Assembly: GCF_003710935.1 (NCBI RefSeq)
Contig: NZ_RHHS01000013.1
Coordinates: forward strand, 62,001-126,000
DNA length: 64,000 nucleotides
Direction: 5' to 3'
DNA from: Brevibacillus gelatini
GTDB taxonomy: Bacteria > Bacillota > Bacilli > Brevibacillales > Brevibacillaceae
Shown: positions 31,494-40,018 of the stretch, one piece after another
Numbering within the stretch: the stretch's first letter is position 1
How the letters are laid out: the number at the start of each line of letters is the position of its first letter
Notes under the pieces: generated by a model
What the model was told of the DNA's origin: nothing
Seen by the model: the letters and a program-made list of their open reading frames with translations, nothing else
Database searches by the model: none
Translations under genes and position numbers: made by a program

Positions 31494-31769
31494 TTATTGT
31501 ATTTTCGATATGACAAATTCAGTTATTTTGTTTAAGTCTCTTGAATTAAAATTCTCCATCTCAATTATTTCACCGTTCACCTTTTTATAAATACATGTAG
31601 TGCGTTTGCCAACTGTAGCAAACCAGTCTAAATTTCTGAAACGCGCCCTACCTCCGATAACTGCAATTCTCCCCTGTTCTTTTGCAGTTTCTACTCCATG
31701 TAAAGCTAACTTTGTTTGACCGTCTTCAACAAAACCATTTTCTAAGAGGAATTGGATTACTTTATCCAT
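31494..31769 (-). CDS. hypothetical protein, 91 aa
   Basis: Alpha/beta; starts MDKVIQFLLENGFVEDG. The ATG follows GGGGGAAATGAA. Unrecognised. Confidence 0.6.
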   Translation of the reverse strand: MDKVIQFLLENGFVEDGQTKLALHGVETAKEQGRIAVIGGRARFRNLDWFATVGKRTTCIYKKVNGEIIEMENFNSRDLNKITEFVISKIQ

Positions 31770-31807
31770 TTCATTTCCCCCTGATAAAATTTCAATTTAT
31801 TTGGTTT

Positions 31808-32218
31808 CTAAAAATAAGTTTCAACTTTTGAAGATATGATTGTTTTCAGTCTTCTTACATTCTTGCTGTTGTGACCCATTACAAGGTCATAGAACGCATT
31901 CGCAAATAACTCTTCTTGATCTGTTTCGTTATATTCTGTGACCAATCCAACATTGCTATTATCGAATAATACGTGATGCAAGAAATGACCAAACTCATGC
32001 AAGAAAATTTCTTCTATTTCTTCTTCTGAAAGTGAACTATCTAAGTAAATAGTTCTGTTATTTGGTAAGTAGCCACCCAATACCCAATCATCATCTTGCT
32101 TGAGAAGATTTGCTGGAATAAACTCAACTTTAGGCAAGAATGGGAGTTGATTAATGTTCAAAATGTCGGTATTAATGATTTCAAGATTATCTGCAATCAA
32201 CTTCTTTTTATTCTTCAT
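31808..32218 (-). CDS. ImmA/IrrE-like metallopeptidase, 136 aa
   Basis: HExxH site in EEIFLHEFGHFLHH with a downstream acidic ETDQEELFANAFYDL, as in the ImmA/IrrE family that inactivates phage or mobile-element repressors by cleavage. No helix-turn-helix is attached. ATG chosen with GAGGAG 8 nt upstream. A role in induction of this or another prophage is an inference. Confidence 0.75.
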   Translation of the reverse strand: MKNKKKLIADNLEIINTDILNINQLPFLPKVEFIPANLLKQDDDWVLGGYLPNNRTIYLDSSLSEEEIEEIFLHEFGHFLHHVLFDNSNVGLVTEYNETDQEELFANAFYDLVMGHNSKNVRRLKTIISSKVETYF

Positions 32219-32284
32219 GATAGCCACTCCTCAGCCTAATTTTATCATTTGAGTTATTCCAATCAAATCCACTTTTATTGAGAT

Positions 32285-32500
32285 TTATTGATTGGATGGC
32301 TCTTCTGTATCAACAATGTTATACGTCTTTATAATTTTATGATTCTCAAAAGGCATTGTTATTTTAACTTCCCATCCATTCTTAGCATTTTTCTCAGCAT
32401 ATTTCATTGCACCCTTAAGCGTGTTATAATGTCCAAAAAATTGATGAGAGAAAGCAGTGTTTGCATTGCGAATTGTTACATGTACCATGTATTTTTTCAC
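32285..32500 (-). CDS. hypothetical protein, 71 aa
   Basis: GTG start with AAGGGGTGG upstream. Beta-alpha-beta pattern with HYNTLKGAMKYAEKNA. Unrecognised. Confidence 0.6.
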   Translation of the reverse strand: MKKYMVHVTIRNANTAFSHQFFGHYNTLKGAMKYAEKNAKNGWEVKITMPFENHKIIKTYNIVDTEEPSNQ

Positions 32501-32540
32501 AATACCACCCCTTATCTATAAGATAGATTCCCATGAAATC

Positions 32541-32678
32541 TCAATTTGAATTGGTTTTGTTCTTTGGAGCACCATTTCTACAATTTACACAAACATAGCC
32601 ATAAAATGCTTTTTTCCATCCATTCGGTAGAGTCACTTCATCCTTAACTGAATGACAAACTGAGCATTTATATTCCAT
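32541..32678 (-). CDS. zinc-ribbon protein, 45 aa
   Basis: CSVC and CVNC 26 residues apart; GGAAGAG before the ATG. Confidence 0.6.
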   Translation of the reverse strand: MEYKCSVCHSVKDEVTLPNGWKKAFYGYVCVNCRNGAPKNKTNSN

Positions 32679-32694
32679 ATCTATCTCTTCCTTA

Positions 32695-32868
32695 TTAATG
32701 TATTTTTACTTTACCACCAGCAATATGTAAGACAAATAATGCTTTATTACTTCTGTTCATTTCAATTCCTTCGATCTGCACTGTGTCCATGAGAAATTTT
32801 CCATCTTCCCCTGCTTTTGCCATACCTCTTTTGGATACTCCGAGCCAATCAACAGTAAACTCAATCAT
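32695..32868 (-). CDS. hypothetical protein, 57 aa
   Basis: Start at MIEFTVDWLGVSK (AAGGAGGGGAAATC upstream). Beta-rich. Unrecognised. Confidence 0.6.
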   Translation of the reverse strand: MIEFTVDWLGVSKRGMAKAGEDGKFLMDTVQIEGIEMNRSNKALFVLHIAGGKVKIH

Positions 32869-32905
32869 GATTTCCCCTCCTTTTTTCTTTAAAAGGATCA
32901 ATTTA

Positions 32906-33133
32906 TTAGGATACTTGAATTAATTCATAGTTTCTATGCAGCCAATCAATCACATCATCTTCAGTTACATACTTGTTTTCAGTTCTATTGTTACCGATTT
33001 TCCATTGAATCGTTAGGTATAAACAGTCATTTTTGTTCTCTACCATAATTTCATTTACTCCAGCATCCAGTTTGAAAACCTCATATTTGTTTAATAATTC
33101 TTTTGCCATTTCTCTTGTCACTTTCATTTTCAT
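32906..33133 (-). CDS. hypothetical protein, 75 aa
   Basis: MKMKVTREMAKELLNKYEVF..., helix then sheet, ending DWLHRNYELIQVS. GAGGAAGCA before the ATG. Promoter at 33230-33258. Confidence 0.6.
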   Translation of the reverse strand: MKMKVTREMAKELLNKYEVFKLDAGVNEIMVENKNDCLYLTIQWKIGNNRTENKYVTEDDVIDWLHRNYELIQVS

Positions 33134-33229
33134 TGCTTCCTCAATTTTGAATAAAAATATAGATTAATTCAGCTTTTTCTGCTATTAATTAGCGATGCTC
33201 CTTAGCTGTTATGACTATTTGATATATTT

Positions 33230-33258
33230 ATTATACACCAAAGCTCTTAGATACTCAA
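33230..33258 (-). promoter_or_regulatory. promoter with A-rich upstream tract
   Basis: TTGAGT, 17-bp spacer, TATAAT; AAAATAAAATAAAAATATAA lies upstream. Confidence 0.6.
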
Positions 33259-33287
33259 CCGAATCTTTTTATATTTTTATTTTATTT

Positions 33288-33377
33288 TCAAATAAAACAC
33301 GCAGCAATAATAGCTATAAAAAGCAAAACTGGCATAATGACTTCACCGAGAACATAATCTACTTTATCTTGACTCAT
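33288..33377 (-). CDS. single-helix membrane peptide, 29 aa
   Basis: MSQDKVDYVLGEV followed by a membrane helix IMPVLLFIAIIAACFI. GAGGGGCTAAAA before the ATG. It starts 3 bp after the secreted-protein gene, so the two are co-expressed. Could be a holin-like or regulatory micropeptide. Confidence 0.55.
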   Translation of the reverse strand: MSQDKVDYVLGEVIMPVLLFIAIIAACFI

Positions 33378-33379
33378 TT

Positions 33380-33715
33380 TTAGCCCCTCTTATTTAGTGC
33401 TGTTTCTGTTCTTACACCTTCTGTTCTCTCTATACCTATCAATCCATCAACCGTGTTATCAGGATCAAAATAAGCAATCACTATATCACCAACTGCTATC
33501 TCTTTATTGGTTATGTCTGAGAAAATGTTTTCTTCAACAAAGTATATGTTGCTGCTGTCAGATACACCACTTCCCCAATATTGTCCATTTTCGACTTTGG
33601 TGATTTTGTAGATAAATACTGCGTAATTACCACATGCAGATGCAAAAGATGATGTACAAAATACAATTCCCACCACTAGTAGCATCGTTGTCAAGTATTT
33701 GAAAATAGTACTCAT
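33380..33715 (-). CDS. secreted protein, 111 aa
   Basis: Clear signal peptide (MSTIFKYLTTMLLVVGIVFC, cleavage likely after SFASA), then a beta-rich domain of about 85 aa. A phage-encoded exported protein in an early/lysogenic cluster may be a lysogenic-conversion factor. Function unknown. Confidence 0.7.
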   Translation of the reverse strand: MSTIFKYLTTMLLVVGIVFCTSSFASACGNYAVFIYKITKVENGQYWGSGVSDSSNIYFVEENIFSDITNKEIAVGDIVIAYFDPDNTVDGLIGIERTEGVRTETALNKRG

Positions 33716-33749
33716 TTATACACGCCACCTTTTATTTAATTTAATTTAT

Positions 33750-33902
33750 TTAATCCTCAATCATTTCCCCTGTTTTCGGGTTGTATAGATTGATCCAGCC
33801 CTTCTCCTTGTGTTCGTATATCTCTAGTCCGTCTCCTGTCTTGCCGTTATATGTCCACTGGTCTTTCCCTAGAATACCTCTCCTGTGTGCTATTCCAGTC
33901 AT
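33750..33902 (-). CDS. hypothetical protein, 50 aa
   Basis: MTGIAHRRGILGKDQWTYNG...; polar, Trp/Gly-rich. GGGAGGGTTTC before the ATG. Confidence 0.55.
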   Translation of the reverse strand: MTGIAHRRGILGKDQWTYNGKTGDGLEIYEHKEKGWINLYNPKTGEMIED

Positions 33903-33982
33903 TTGAAACCCTCCCTGTTATTTTGGGTTATCCTGCCCTATCCTGATAAATCAAGACAAGGCTGGATGATTATTTTTACTTG

Positions 33983-35092
33983 CTATTTAAAAATATTAGT
34001 ATTTTCCATAGTATTTATTCTTAGTTCTCGTAATAAAACATCTTCAATAGTGTCATATTCCCAATAAGGTATTCGAATTAACTTCACATTGTTCTCTTTA
34101 CAATAATTGTTTTTAATTTTATCCCTTTTTTGTGTTTCTTTTAGTAATTTTTTAGCCTCCTCTTTTGTTATTCCACCAAAAGTAGTTGGTTTATAGTGTT
34201 GTACCCCATCATATTCAATAAAAATCAGTTCATTATTATAATAAATTACAAAATCAAATATTAGCGGTAATGTATCTCTGCAATCTTCAATCCTAATTTG
34301 TGGTATGTAAAAAATATTATGCTTTTTCAAAACTTCTACTACTTTCTTTTCACCTTTTGAACTTTTACACACTGGACAGCCTTGACCTAGCATAGTTCTA
34401 TGGGCAATTGAAGTGTGCCATTCATAATCACATTCTTTACACTTCCACCATACATACTTCCCGCTTTTAGATGTATACTCAAAAGGACTTTCTTTATTTT
34501 TTACATAGTTCCACTCAGTCAATAGTTCAGGATGTAATATTGCAAAGCAATTATTCTCATATACTCGTTGCCCTGCACAATAAGGACAACCATTGTTGTT
34601 TGATGTTCTGTCGTTAATTCTAGCATTCCACTCATGACCACAAGAGCCAATCCACGATGCGACTATTGATCCACTTGCATATACTTCATCTGGTGATTTA
34701 CTGTTTTTGACTGGATGCCACTCTTTTGCTATCTCTGGGAATTTTTCTAACAAACTTTTCCCCTTTGGAACTTTTTTACTTTTACTCTCAACAATTTTTA
34801 TAGACTTACATTCATCACAACAATCTTTTCCAGTTTCCCCTCTTTTTCTAATGACATTTTGGTATGTTTGGGGATTTTTTAATATCTTATTGCAATAATC
34901 ACATATTTTATGTACTAAAATATGACTATTCTTTGGCAAATGATCCACATTTACATATATTTTTGCTCCCCTTCTATATCTACTTTCTCCCTGTTTATCG
35001 ATATATTTAGGTATTATGTAATTTAACTTTTCATAATATGCTATATTATTTGGTGTTATAGTAACCTCAACTATTTTTTCTAATATTGCCAT
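33983..35092 (-). CDS. treble-clef repeats plus Vsr/MutH-like endonuclease domain
   Basis: 369 aa. An N-terminal CDYC ... CDEC zinc site, two treble-clef repeats of the kind EWHPVKNSKSP ... CGHEWNARINDRT ... CPYC and TEWNYVKNKESP ... CKECDYEW ... CPVC (about 110-245), and a C-terminal nuclease fold with FDFVIYYNNELIFIEYDG (Asp and ExD) and KLIRIPYWEYD. Such fusions act as DNA-targeting nucleases, often mobile. DNA cutting is inferred. Confidence 0.75.
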   Translation of the reverse strand: MAILEKIVEVTITPNNIAYYEKLNYIIPKYIDKQGESRYRRGAKIYVNVDHLPKNSHILVHKICDYCNKILKNPQTYQNVIRKRGETGKDCCDECKSIKIVESKSKKVPKGKSLLEKFPEIAKEWHPVKNSKSPDEVYASGSIVASWIGSCGHEWNARINDRTSNNNGCPYCAGQRVYENNCFAILHPELLTEWNYVKNKESPFEYTSKSGKYVWWKCKECDYEWHTSIAHRTMLGQGCPVCKSSKGEKKVVEVLKKHNIFYIPQIRIEDCRDTLPLIFDFVIYYNNELIFIEYDGVQHYKPTTFGGITKEEAKKLLKETQKRDKIKNNYCKENNVKLIRIPYWEYDTIEDVLLRELRINTMENTNIFK

Positions 35093-35113
35093 ACTTTCTC
35101 CCCTCCCTCATAC

Positions 35114-37567
35114 TTATATCAATATTTTATCTTGCTCTTCCTCCTTACAGATCATAAATGCAACCATTTTCTTAGCATCGTCTAGGCGGTCTGAAGTCTT
35201 CATGCTGTGAACCTCTTGACCATTTTTGAAGATACGGAAACAGCCGAATGATTTCGCAATCATGTATTCGCCATGAATGTATGCTCTGACTATTTCAGTA
35301 TATCGTCCTACATTGATTTCCCGTTTCTCGGTCTGGAATGTGAGGCTGTTCTCGGTCTTGTTCAATTCCTGTTCAATGAATTGCTTCACTTGTTGTTCTT
35401 TGTCTCGTTTAATTTGCCATCTAAAATTACGCATTTTCTTCTTGAACTCTTCGGATAGTTTGACAGCCTCCCCTAGATACTTGTCATATCTATCCTGCAT
35501 TTTGTTATAGCGGCTGACGTTCAATCCCCCTCTACCCGTAACCGCCCATGATGGATTTGATGCACGATGATTTAATATTTTTAGATACTGTTCATAATAA
35601 CGCTTTTTAAAAGATTGTAGATATTTTTTGATGTAGTAAGTCATTCTAGGATCATCCGTTAACGCTAGTACTTCCAATGCTTCGTTCTGGAATTGCTGGA
35701 AGGTTACTGCACAATCCTTTTTATAATCAACTTCAAATAGCGAGGAAGAATGAACCATTCTTTGCAATTCATCGGAAACAGTGTATTTCTCTAGGTCATT
35801 AATATTTATCTCAGGATAAGAATAAGTTTGTTGTTCTTGTGCTGAATCTGTTATAGTGTCGCTGTTATTGAGCATTTGACCGGATAATGACTGTGCAAAG
35901 GCAAGCGCTTTTTCTGATTGTTTAGTGAACCAAATTTTTTTAAACTTTGACCAGCGGAAACCGTTTGTTTTTAGTTGTTCGATGACTTCTTGCGATGGTT
36001 TTTCAGTGAAAGCAATCTCGATACCCTGCAATTGTTGATTGAGTGTAACTGTTATAGCGTTATCTGGTACTTGTTCCGTTTGCTGTTCTTGGTTCTCTTC
36101 ATGTTCCATTGCCTCATGCTGTTCTGGTTGCTGTTCTGCTTCCAAAGGTGTAATTATATTCAAAATATCTACCTTTCTCCAGAGCATGTGTTTTAATTCA
36201 CTGCCCGTAACTTCAATTTCATAAATACCAGCAGAACCGCCATCAGCAGGGAAGCAAGATACAACTTGATATAATTTATTATCATCAATCAATGATTCGT
36301 AGTTATCAGGCAGCGTTTGAGCGTATTTCATAGCCTGTTCTTGCAATTGCAAATGGTACTGTTTCAATAGTTCTTGTTCTTGCTTGGTAGCCTTATCATA
36401 AACAAATCTTTTCTCTAGTTCAGTGGCCTGTTCATTAGTTAACACAATAAGCCCGTTGTCATCTATAGTGCCTGTTATTTCGGCTTGCTGTTCTTGTTCT
36501 ACTTGTACTTGCGTAGGATGTTCTGTTCTCACTTCTTCAATTTTGACAGGTTCTTCACTAAGCACGTACCTAGTGAGGAAATCTCTGCCATGTTCATTTT
36601 GTTCATCTGTTCCCTGTTCGATCATGTAGCTGATGTGTCTCATTACATGCCTTTCTAAGTCATAGCCACTAGTATGTTTGTATTGCAGGTCAATTCTACC
36701 TGTATAGGTGCTTCCATCTGTAAAGGTTATTACAAATTGCGTTTTGTCATATGAACCATCAGAAGGCGCTGACCATGCCATTTCCTGAATGACTTTGTTG
36801 GCTTCTACAATTGTGGAGACTGCGACCGTCTTACAATCCCATTTATAACCCTCTAAACGTGTCACCTGCACAGATTGGATGTGATGCTTTTTCACTGGCT
36901 CTTCTTGCGTTTCTACTTGGTTGTCTGTTTGTTCTTCTTGTTCTGTAGCCTGTTCGACTGTTGACTGTTCTGTTTCTTGTTGTTGATTCATTTTTTTTCG
37001 TGTCTGCTGTACTTGTTCAACAATGACGATATATCCTTCCGCAAGCAATCTTTCTACAGTCTTAGTGGAAAAACTGATGATATTAAATGCTCCAGAGTTA
37101 CCGCTCAATATCTGTCCTTTTTTGCCGATACGCTTCCAAACATATTTATTAGCGTTTTGACCTTCACAAGCGGAAATAGTGTAAATAACTCCTATTGGGA
37201 TTGCGTAAATACTGTTAAATGTCTGAATAGGTTTTACTACTTGGATATAATCACCTTTTTGCAGTTCTTTCCGGTCTGTCTCCTGATATGTATAGACTGT
37301 TTCGTTATCTTTACTTTCTTTAAGTGTCTTGTTAACTTCAGAGATAGCGGAAGTCAATTCCTCCTTGGAAATGATTGTGCCGTATTTATCCATATGGGAG
37401 AATTTAAAGATGTTCAGGCCGTTTTTTGCTCGTGTGCCATCTTTCTTAAGTTTATAGACGAATGCGGTATCATTTTCAATCCAAATGCGGTCAATTTCAA
37501 ACACCCCATTTTCCTTTTTAACTGGACATCCTTTCATTTTTACAATTGTGTCTGTTTGATATTTCAT
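35114..37567 (-). CDS. large Q/E-rich multidomain protein, 817 aa
   Basis: Start set at MKYQTDTIVKMKGC (AAGGAGG 9 nt upstream). N-terminal beta domains (1-180), a Q/E/T linker (about 185-225), a beta domain (230-330), a second linker, a helical part, and about residue 520 the block GIEIAFTEKPSQEVIEQLKT then GFRWSKFKKIWF. That block is common in large phage or plasmid polyvalent proteins that also carry anti-restriction domains. The C-terminal 250 aa are basic and helical. Role likely in DNA handling or host takeover; not known. Confidence 0.65.
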   Translation of the reverse strand: MKYQTDTIVKMKGCPVKKENGVFEIDRIWIENDTAFVYKLKKDGTRAKNGLNIFKFSHMDKYGTIISKEELTSAISEVNKTLKESKDNETVYTYQETDRKELQKGDYIQVVKPIQTFNSIYAIPIGVIYTISACEGQNANKYVWKRIGKKGQILSGNSGAFNIISFSTKTVERLLAEGYIVIVEQVQQTRKKMNQQQETEQSTVEQATEQEEQTDNQVETQEEPVKKHHIQSVQVTRLEGYKWDCKTVAVSTIVEANKVIQEMAWSAPSDGSYDKTQFVITFTDGSTYTGRIDLQYKHTSGYDLERHVMRHISYMIEQGTDEQNEHGRDFLTRYVLSEEPVKIEEVRTEHPTQVQVEQEQQAEITGTIDDNGLIVLTNEQATELEKRFVYDKATKQEQELLKQYHLQLQEQAMKYAQTLPDNYESLIDDNKLYQVVSCFPADGGSAGIYEIEVTGSELKHMLWRKVDILNIITPLEAEQQPEQHEAMEHEENQEQQTEQVPDNAITVTLNQQLQGIEIAFTEKPSQEVIEQLKTNGFRWSKFKKIWFTKQSEKALAFAQSLSGQMLNNSDTITDSAQEQQTYSYPEININDLEKYTVSDELQRMVHSSSLFEVDYKKDCAVTFQQFQNEALEVLALTDDPRMTYYIKKYLQSFKKRYYEQYLKILNHRASNPSWAVTGRGGLNVSRYNKMQDRYDKYLGEAVKLSEEFKKKMRNFRWQIKRDKEQQVKQFIEQELNKTENSLTFQTEKREINVGRYTEIVRAYIHGEYMIAKSFGCFRIFKNGQEVHSMKTSDRLDDAKKMVAFMICKEEEQDKILI

Positions 37568-37673
37568 ATGCGACAACCTCCTTTTATACTTACCACCTGA
37601 GAAGGTATTCACCTTCTCAACGCTCAGAGCTTAAGGCGCTGTTTATACTGGCTCTGTCCAGTTGCTTTGTTCT

Positions 37674-37859
37674 TTACTTTTTCAGGAAACTTGAATAGTT
37701 TTTCTTATGCTTTTTCTCTCGGCGCAACTTAACGTTTATAGCTCTTTTGGCTTTCTTAAGTGTTGGAATGAATTTTCCGTTTGTGTCTTCCACTATGTAG
37801 CCACCTGGGTAATACCAGATGAAATATCCTTTGTAGAACCAGCTATCGAGACATTTCAT
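37674..37859 (-). CDS. hypothetical protein, 61 aa (paralogue C1)
   Basis: MKCLDSWFYKGYFIWYYPGG...VEDTNGKF, nearly the same first 30 residues as the 47-aa protein at 45202-45345. Basic C-terminus. Beta hairpin plus helix likely. Promoter at 37958. Confidence 0.7.
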   Translation of the reverse strand: MKCLDSWFYKGYFIWYYPGGYIVEDTNGKFIPTLKKAKRAINVKLRREKKHKKNYSSFLKK

Positions 37860-37957
37860 ATTGTATTTCTCCTAATATTTTTATTTATTTTTGGGTGATT
37901 AAAAAATCTTCTCTGACCGATCTACTCCTTTGCGCTATACATTCTTTAACTATCTTT

Positions 37958-37986
37958 ATTATATCAATTATCAAATCTCTGGTCAA
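37958..37986 (-). promoter_or_regulatory. promoter with A-rich upstream tract
   Basis: TTGACC, 17-bp spacer, TATAAT; AAAATAAAAATTAAAAATA directly upstream of the -35. Confidence 0.65.
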
Positions 37987-38068
37987 TATTTTTAATTTTT
38001 ATTTTATACTCATCTAAGAGTTTACAAAGAAGCACATAAACTCTTAGATGAGTTATACACTATTTAAA

Positions 38069-39079
38069 CTACAATTGTCCAATATATTCAGCATACAAAT
38101 TTGATAAAGCAGCCAGTCTCTTTTTGACATTATCCAATTTAACATTGCCTGCACCACAATATTTCCGGTAAGCATCTCCTTTTTTACTTGTCTGAGCATA
38201 ATACTTCAAAAAGTCAATTGTCTTTTGGTCAAAATTATGCTCAACAATAAACCCTGCAAATGATACTAGGTTGATCTTTGTGATAAACTTGTTATACTCG
38301 TTAAAACCGTCTACAAGCATATCAAACGCTTGCTTGGTCTTATTCATCACGCTGTCATCCAAATCTTTATTTTCTTTGAAAAAATCTTCAACATCTCTTG
38401 AAGCAAATGATTTAAAGTCCAATCCACTAGCCAACATTATTGTTTGCAAAACTGCCATTTCTTTATCTGATTTTTTAACTCCTCCAGTTGTAAAATGCGA
38501 AACTTCTGTGAATAACTTATGAGTAGAAACAATTTCACTAACAAATTTTTGTACTTGCTTGCTTGCAGATACAAGGCAAAGATGCTGTCTAGCCATGCTA
38601 ACACCATTGTTCAATCTGTAGAAAATCTTTTCAATGATCTCCTCTTCATCTTCCCCTTCTTGAATTTCAATCGCTTTGATAGTGACAGTATAGCCATTAA
38701 TCTCTTCTTGTACTTCTTCGGGCAGCTCCGAAAATTTCAACCCAGAAATATCATATTCTTCACCAGTAGATTCCAAAACAATTGGAGGCAGGGTATCTAA
38801 CGCCCACAAATCCTGCTTGTATTCATGGATACGAGTCAAACGTTGCTTCCCATCAATGATTGCGTATTTATTTACTTTCTTGCCGTCAACTTCTTCTGAG
38901 AGTTGCACAGCATAAACATCTGGGATAAACATGGTAAGCAATGAGTCAATAAGGAGTGTACTATTAGCAATAGTCCATTGATCTGCTGGGCGTTGCAGCG
39001 GATGGTCAAATGTGATTGTCCCTTTGTTAATCATGGTGCAGATTTGCTTAACATTCCAGCTTACGGATTTTCTCAGCAT
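38069..39079 (-). CDS. DUF262/ParB-fold protein
   Basis: 336 aa. N-terminal HPLQRPADQWT and KYAIIDGKQRLTRIHEY (about 70-85) are the DUF262 (GmrS-type, ParB/Srx fold) motif; RLNNGVSMARQHL follows as in the family. The HNH nuclease partner domain (DUF1524) is absent. DUF262 proteins bind DNA or nucleotides in restriction systems (GmrSD); alone it could be a DNA-binding or anti-restriction protein. It starts right after the frameshift product ends, and overlaps are only a few bases. Confidence 0.75.
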   Translation of the reverse strand: MLRKSVSWNVKQICTMINKGTITFDHPLQRPADQWTIANSTLLIDSLLTMFIPDVYAVQLSEEVDGKKVNKYAIIDGKQRLTRIHEYKQDLWALDTLPPIVLESTGEEYDISGLKFSELPEEVQEEINGYTVTIKAIEIQEGEDEEEIIEKIFYRLNNGVSMARQHLCLVSASKQVQKFVSEIVSTHKLFTEVSHFTTGGVKKSDKEMAVLQTIMLASGLDFKSFASRDVEDFFKENKDLDDSVMNKTKQAFDMLVDGFNEYNKFITKINLVSFAGFIVEHNFDQKTIDFLKYYAQTSKKGDAYRKYCGAGNVKLDNVKKRLAALSNLYAEYIGQL

Positions 39080-39080
39080 A

Positions 39081-39338
39081 TTACTCGTCTCCTTTTGGGT
39101 TTATATTCTTTCGTAAGTCCCTATACTCTTCAATTTGTTCTCTTTTCCATATAGCCCCACTTGCTAGGTATTGTATTGGCTCGGGAAAAATATATCGGGG
39201 TAGAGATTTTCGCTTACCTTCTAGAAGCTCTTTTCGATATTTTTCCGCGCGTGTTTTGTAAATGTTTACCTGCTGCTTTGACCATCCGAGTAGTTCCGCA
39301 GCTTCCTCTACCCCAACAAGTGGGGGAACTAGTTTCCC
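39081..39338 (-). CDS. helix-turn-helix frame reached by -1 frameshift
   Basis: About 84 aa beginning GKLVPPLVGVEEAAELLGWS..., an AlpA/MerR-like small DNA-binding fold (LVGVEEAAELLGWSKQQV ... FPEPIQYLASGAIWKREQI). The whole frame back to the preceding stop has no ATG, GTG, TTG or CTG. It begins inside the end of the upstream gene exactly where GGGAAAC (39338-39332) is followed by the 0-frame stop TAG and a CCCCA-CTTGT-TGGGG hairpin. A -1 shift at G GGA AAC puts ribosomes into this frame. The best reading is a fusion of the 119-aa protein with this domain; a sequencing indel is the alternative. Confidence 0.65.
   Translation of the reverse strand, partial: GKLVPPLVGVEEAAELLGWSKQQVNIYKTRAEKYRKELLEGKRKSLPRYIFPEPIQYLASGAIWKREQIEEYRDLRKNINPKGDE
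39311..39338 (-). promoter_or_regulatory. -1 frameshift signal
   Basis: Slippery heptamer GGGAAAC in the correct phase (TTG GGA AAC TAG), spacer of 6-7 nt, then a 5-bp GC stem CCCCA/TGGGG with a CTTGT loop. All three parts of a classical signal are present. Confidence 0.6.
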
Positions 39339-39688
39339 AAAATTACAAATGTTTCTGTACTATTTGGGATGTCTGATTCGTCTTCTACATCAATGTAGAA
39401 AAAGTGAGTATGTTTTGTTGGATCTTCCCCTAAGCGCATAGCCCACATCCATTCGAGCTTGATATGTACAAGCATTTTGTCTGAAATCAGATTACGATCT
39501 GGTGGAATAATAGTTACTGTCATTGGATAACTAAAAGGTTTACTATAATAAGCTGAAGCATCAAGAATTTCTTTAAAGTTTCTTTTAATAGCATCAATCA
39601 AATCCAAGCCAGTGAATTTCAAATACTTCCCTGCATCCCCTGCTACATGCCCTTGATGATTTTGATTGCGCATTTTGAACGTTTTCAT
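39329..39688 (-). CDS. hypothetical protein, 119 aa, frameshift donor
   Basis: Mixed alpha/beta (IIPPDRNLISDKMLVHIKLE ... THFFYIDVEDESD). Ends ..FVILGN* at the slippery site. ATG with AAGGGTGATAGG upstream; promoter TTGACA-17-TATATT at 39732-39760. The shifted product would be about 203 aa with a DNA-binding C-terminus, so two forms may be made from one mRNA. Confidence 0.65.
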   Translation of the reverse strand: MKTFKMRNQNHQGHVAGDAGKYLKFTGLDLIDAIKRNFKEILDASAYYSKPFSYPMTVTIIPPDRNLISDKMLVHIKLEWMWAMRLGEDPTKHTHFFYIDVEDESDIPNSTETFVILGN

Positions 39689-39731
39689 AACCTATCACCC
39701 TTCGTTTTGTTTTGTTTTACTGTCTATAACA

Positions 39732-39760
39732 AATATACCATGAGTGTTATATGTTGTCAA
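39732..39760 (-). promoter_or_regulatory. promoter of the frameshift gene
   Basis: TTGACA, 17-bp spacer, TATATT on the minus strand. Confidence 0.65.
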
Positions 39761-40018
39761 ACACTAAAATGAAAAAATAATAGATTTTTGATGATTAATA
39801 GTAGCAATCTCGCCCCCTTAGTTAATATCAGATCAATCGAGTAGGAGGGAGCGGCTAACTTCCGTTTGAGTTTTCCCCTAGAGTTGTGTCTATGTTAGGC
39901 GCATGGGAAACAAATAAGCCAGCATAAATGCTGGCTTATTCCCCTTGATGACTGCATGCTCGAATGAACACATTCTTTTAGCGGAAAATAAAAAGACCAG
40001 ACTAATGATTAGACTGGT
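39761..40018 (-). other. intergenic region with two strong terminators
   Basis: AATAAGCCAGCAT/ATGCTGGCTTATT (39913-39940) and AGACCAGTCTAATC/ATTAGACTGGTCT (39994-40020, then TTTTTATTTT) both fit minus-strand terminators. No gene explains the first one, so a short untranslated RNA between them or from 39800-39990 is possible. A plus-strand GGAGGGAGCGG (39844) is not followed by a start codon. Confidence 0.45.

Noticed and set aside
16890-33140. CRISPR array suspected from regularly spaced junction repeats
   Set aside because: Repeats are imperfect, spaced by whole genes, and carry ribosome sites; there are no uniform spacers or cas genes.
38069-39079. GmrSD restriction enzyme
   Set aside because: Only the DUF262 half is present; the HNH domain is missing, so a type IV restriction system cannot be claimed.
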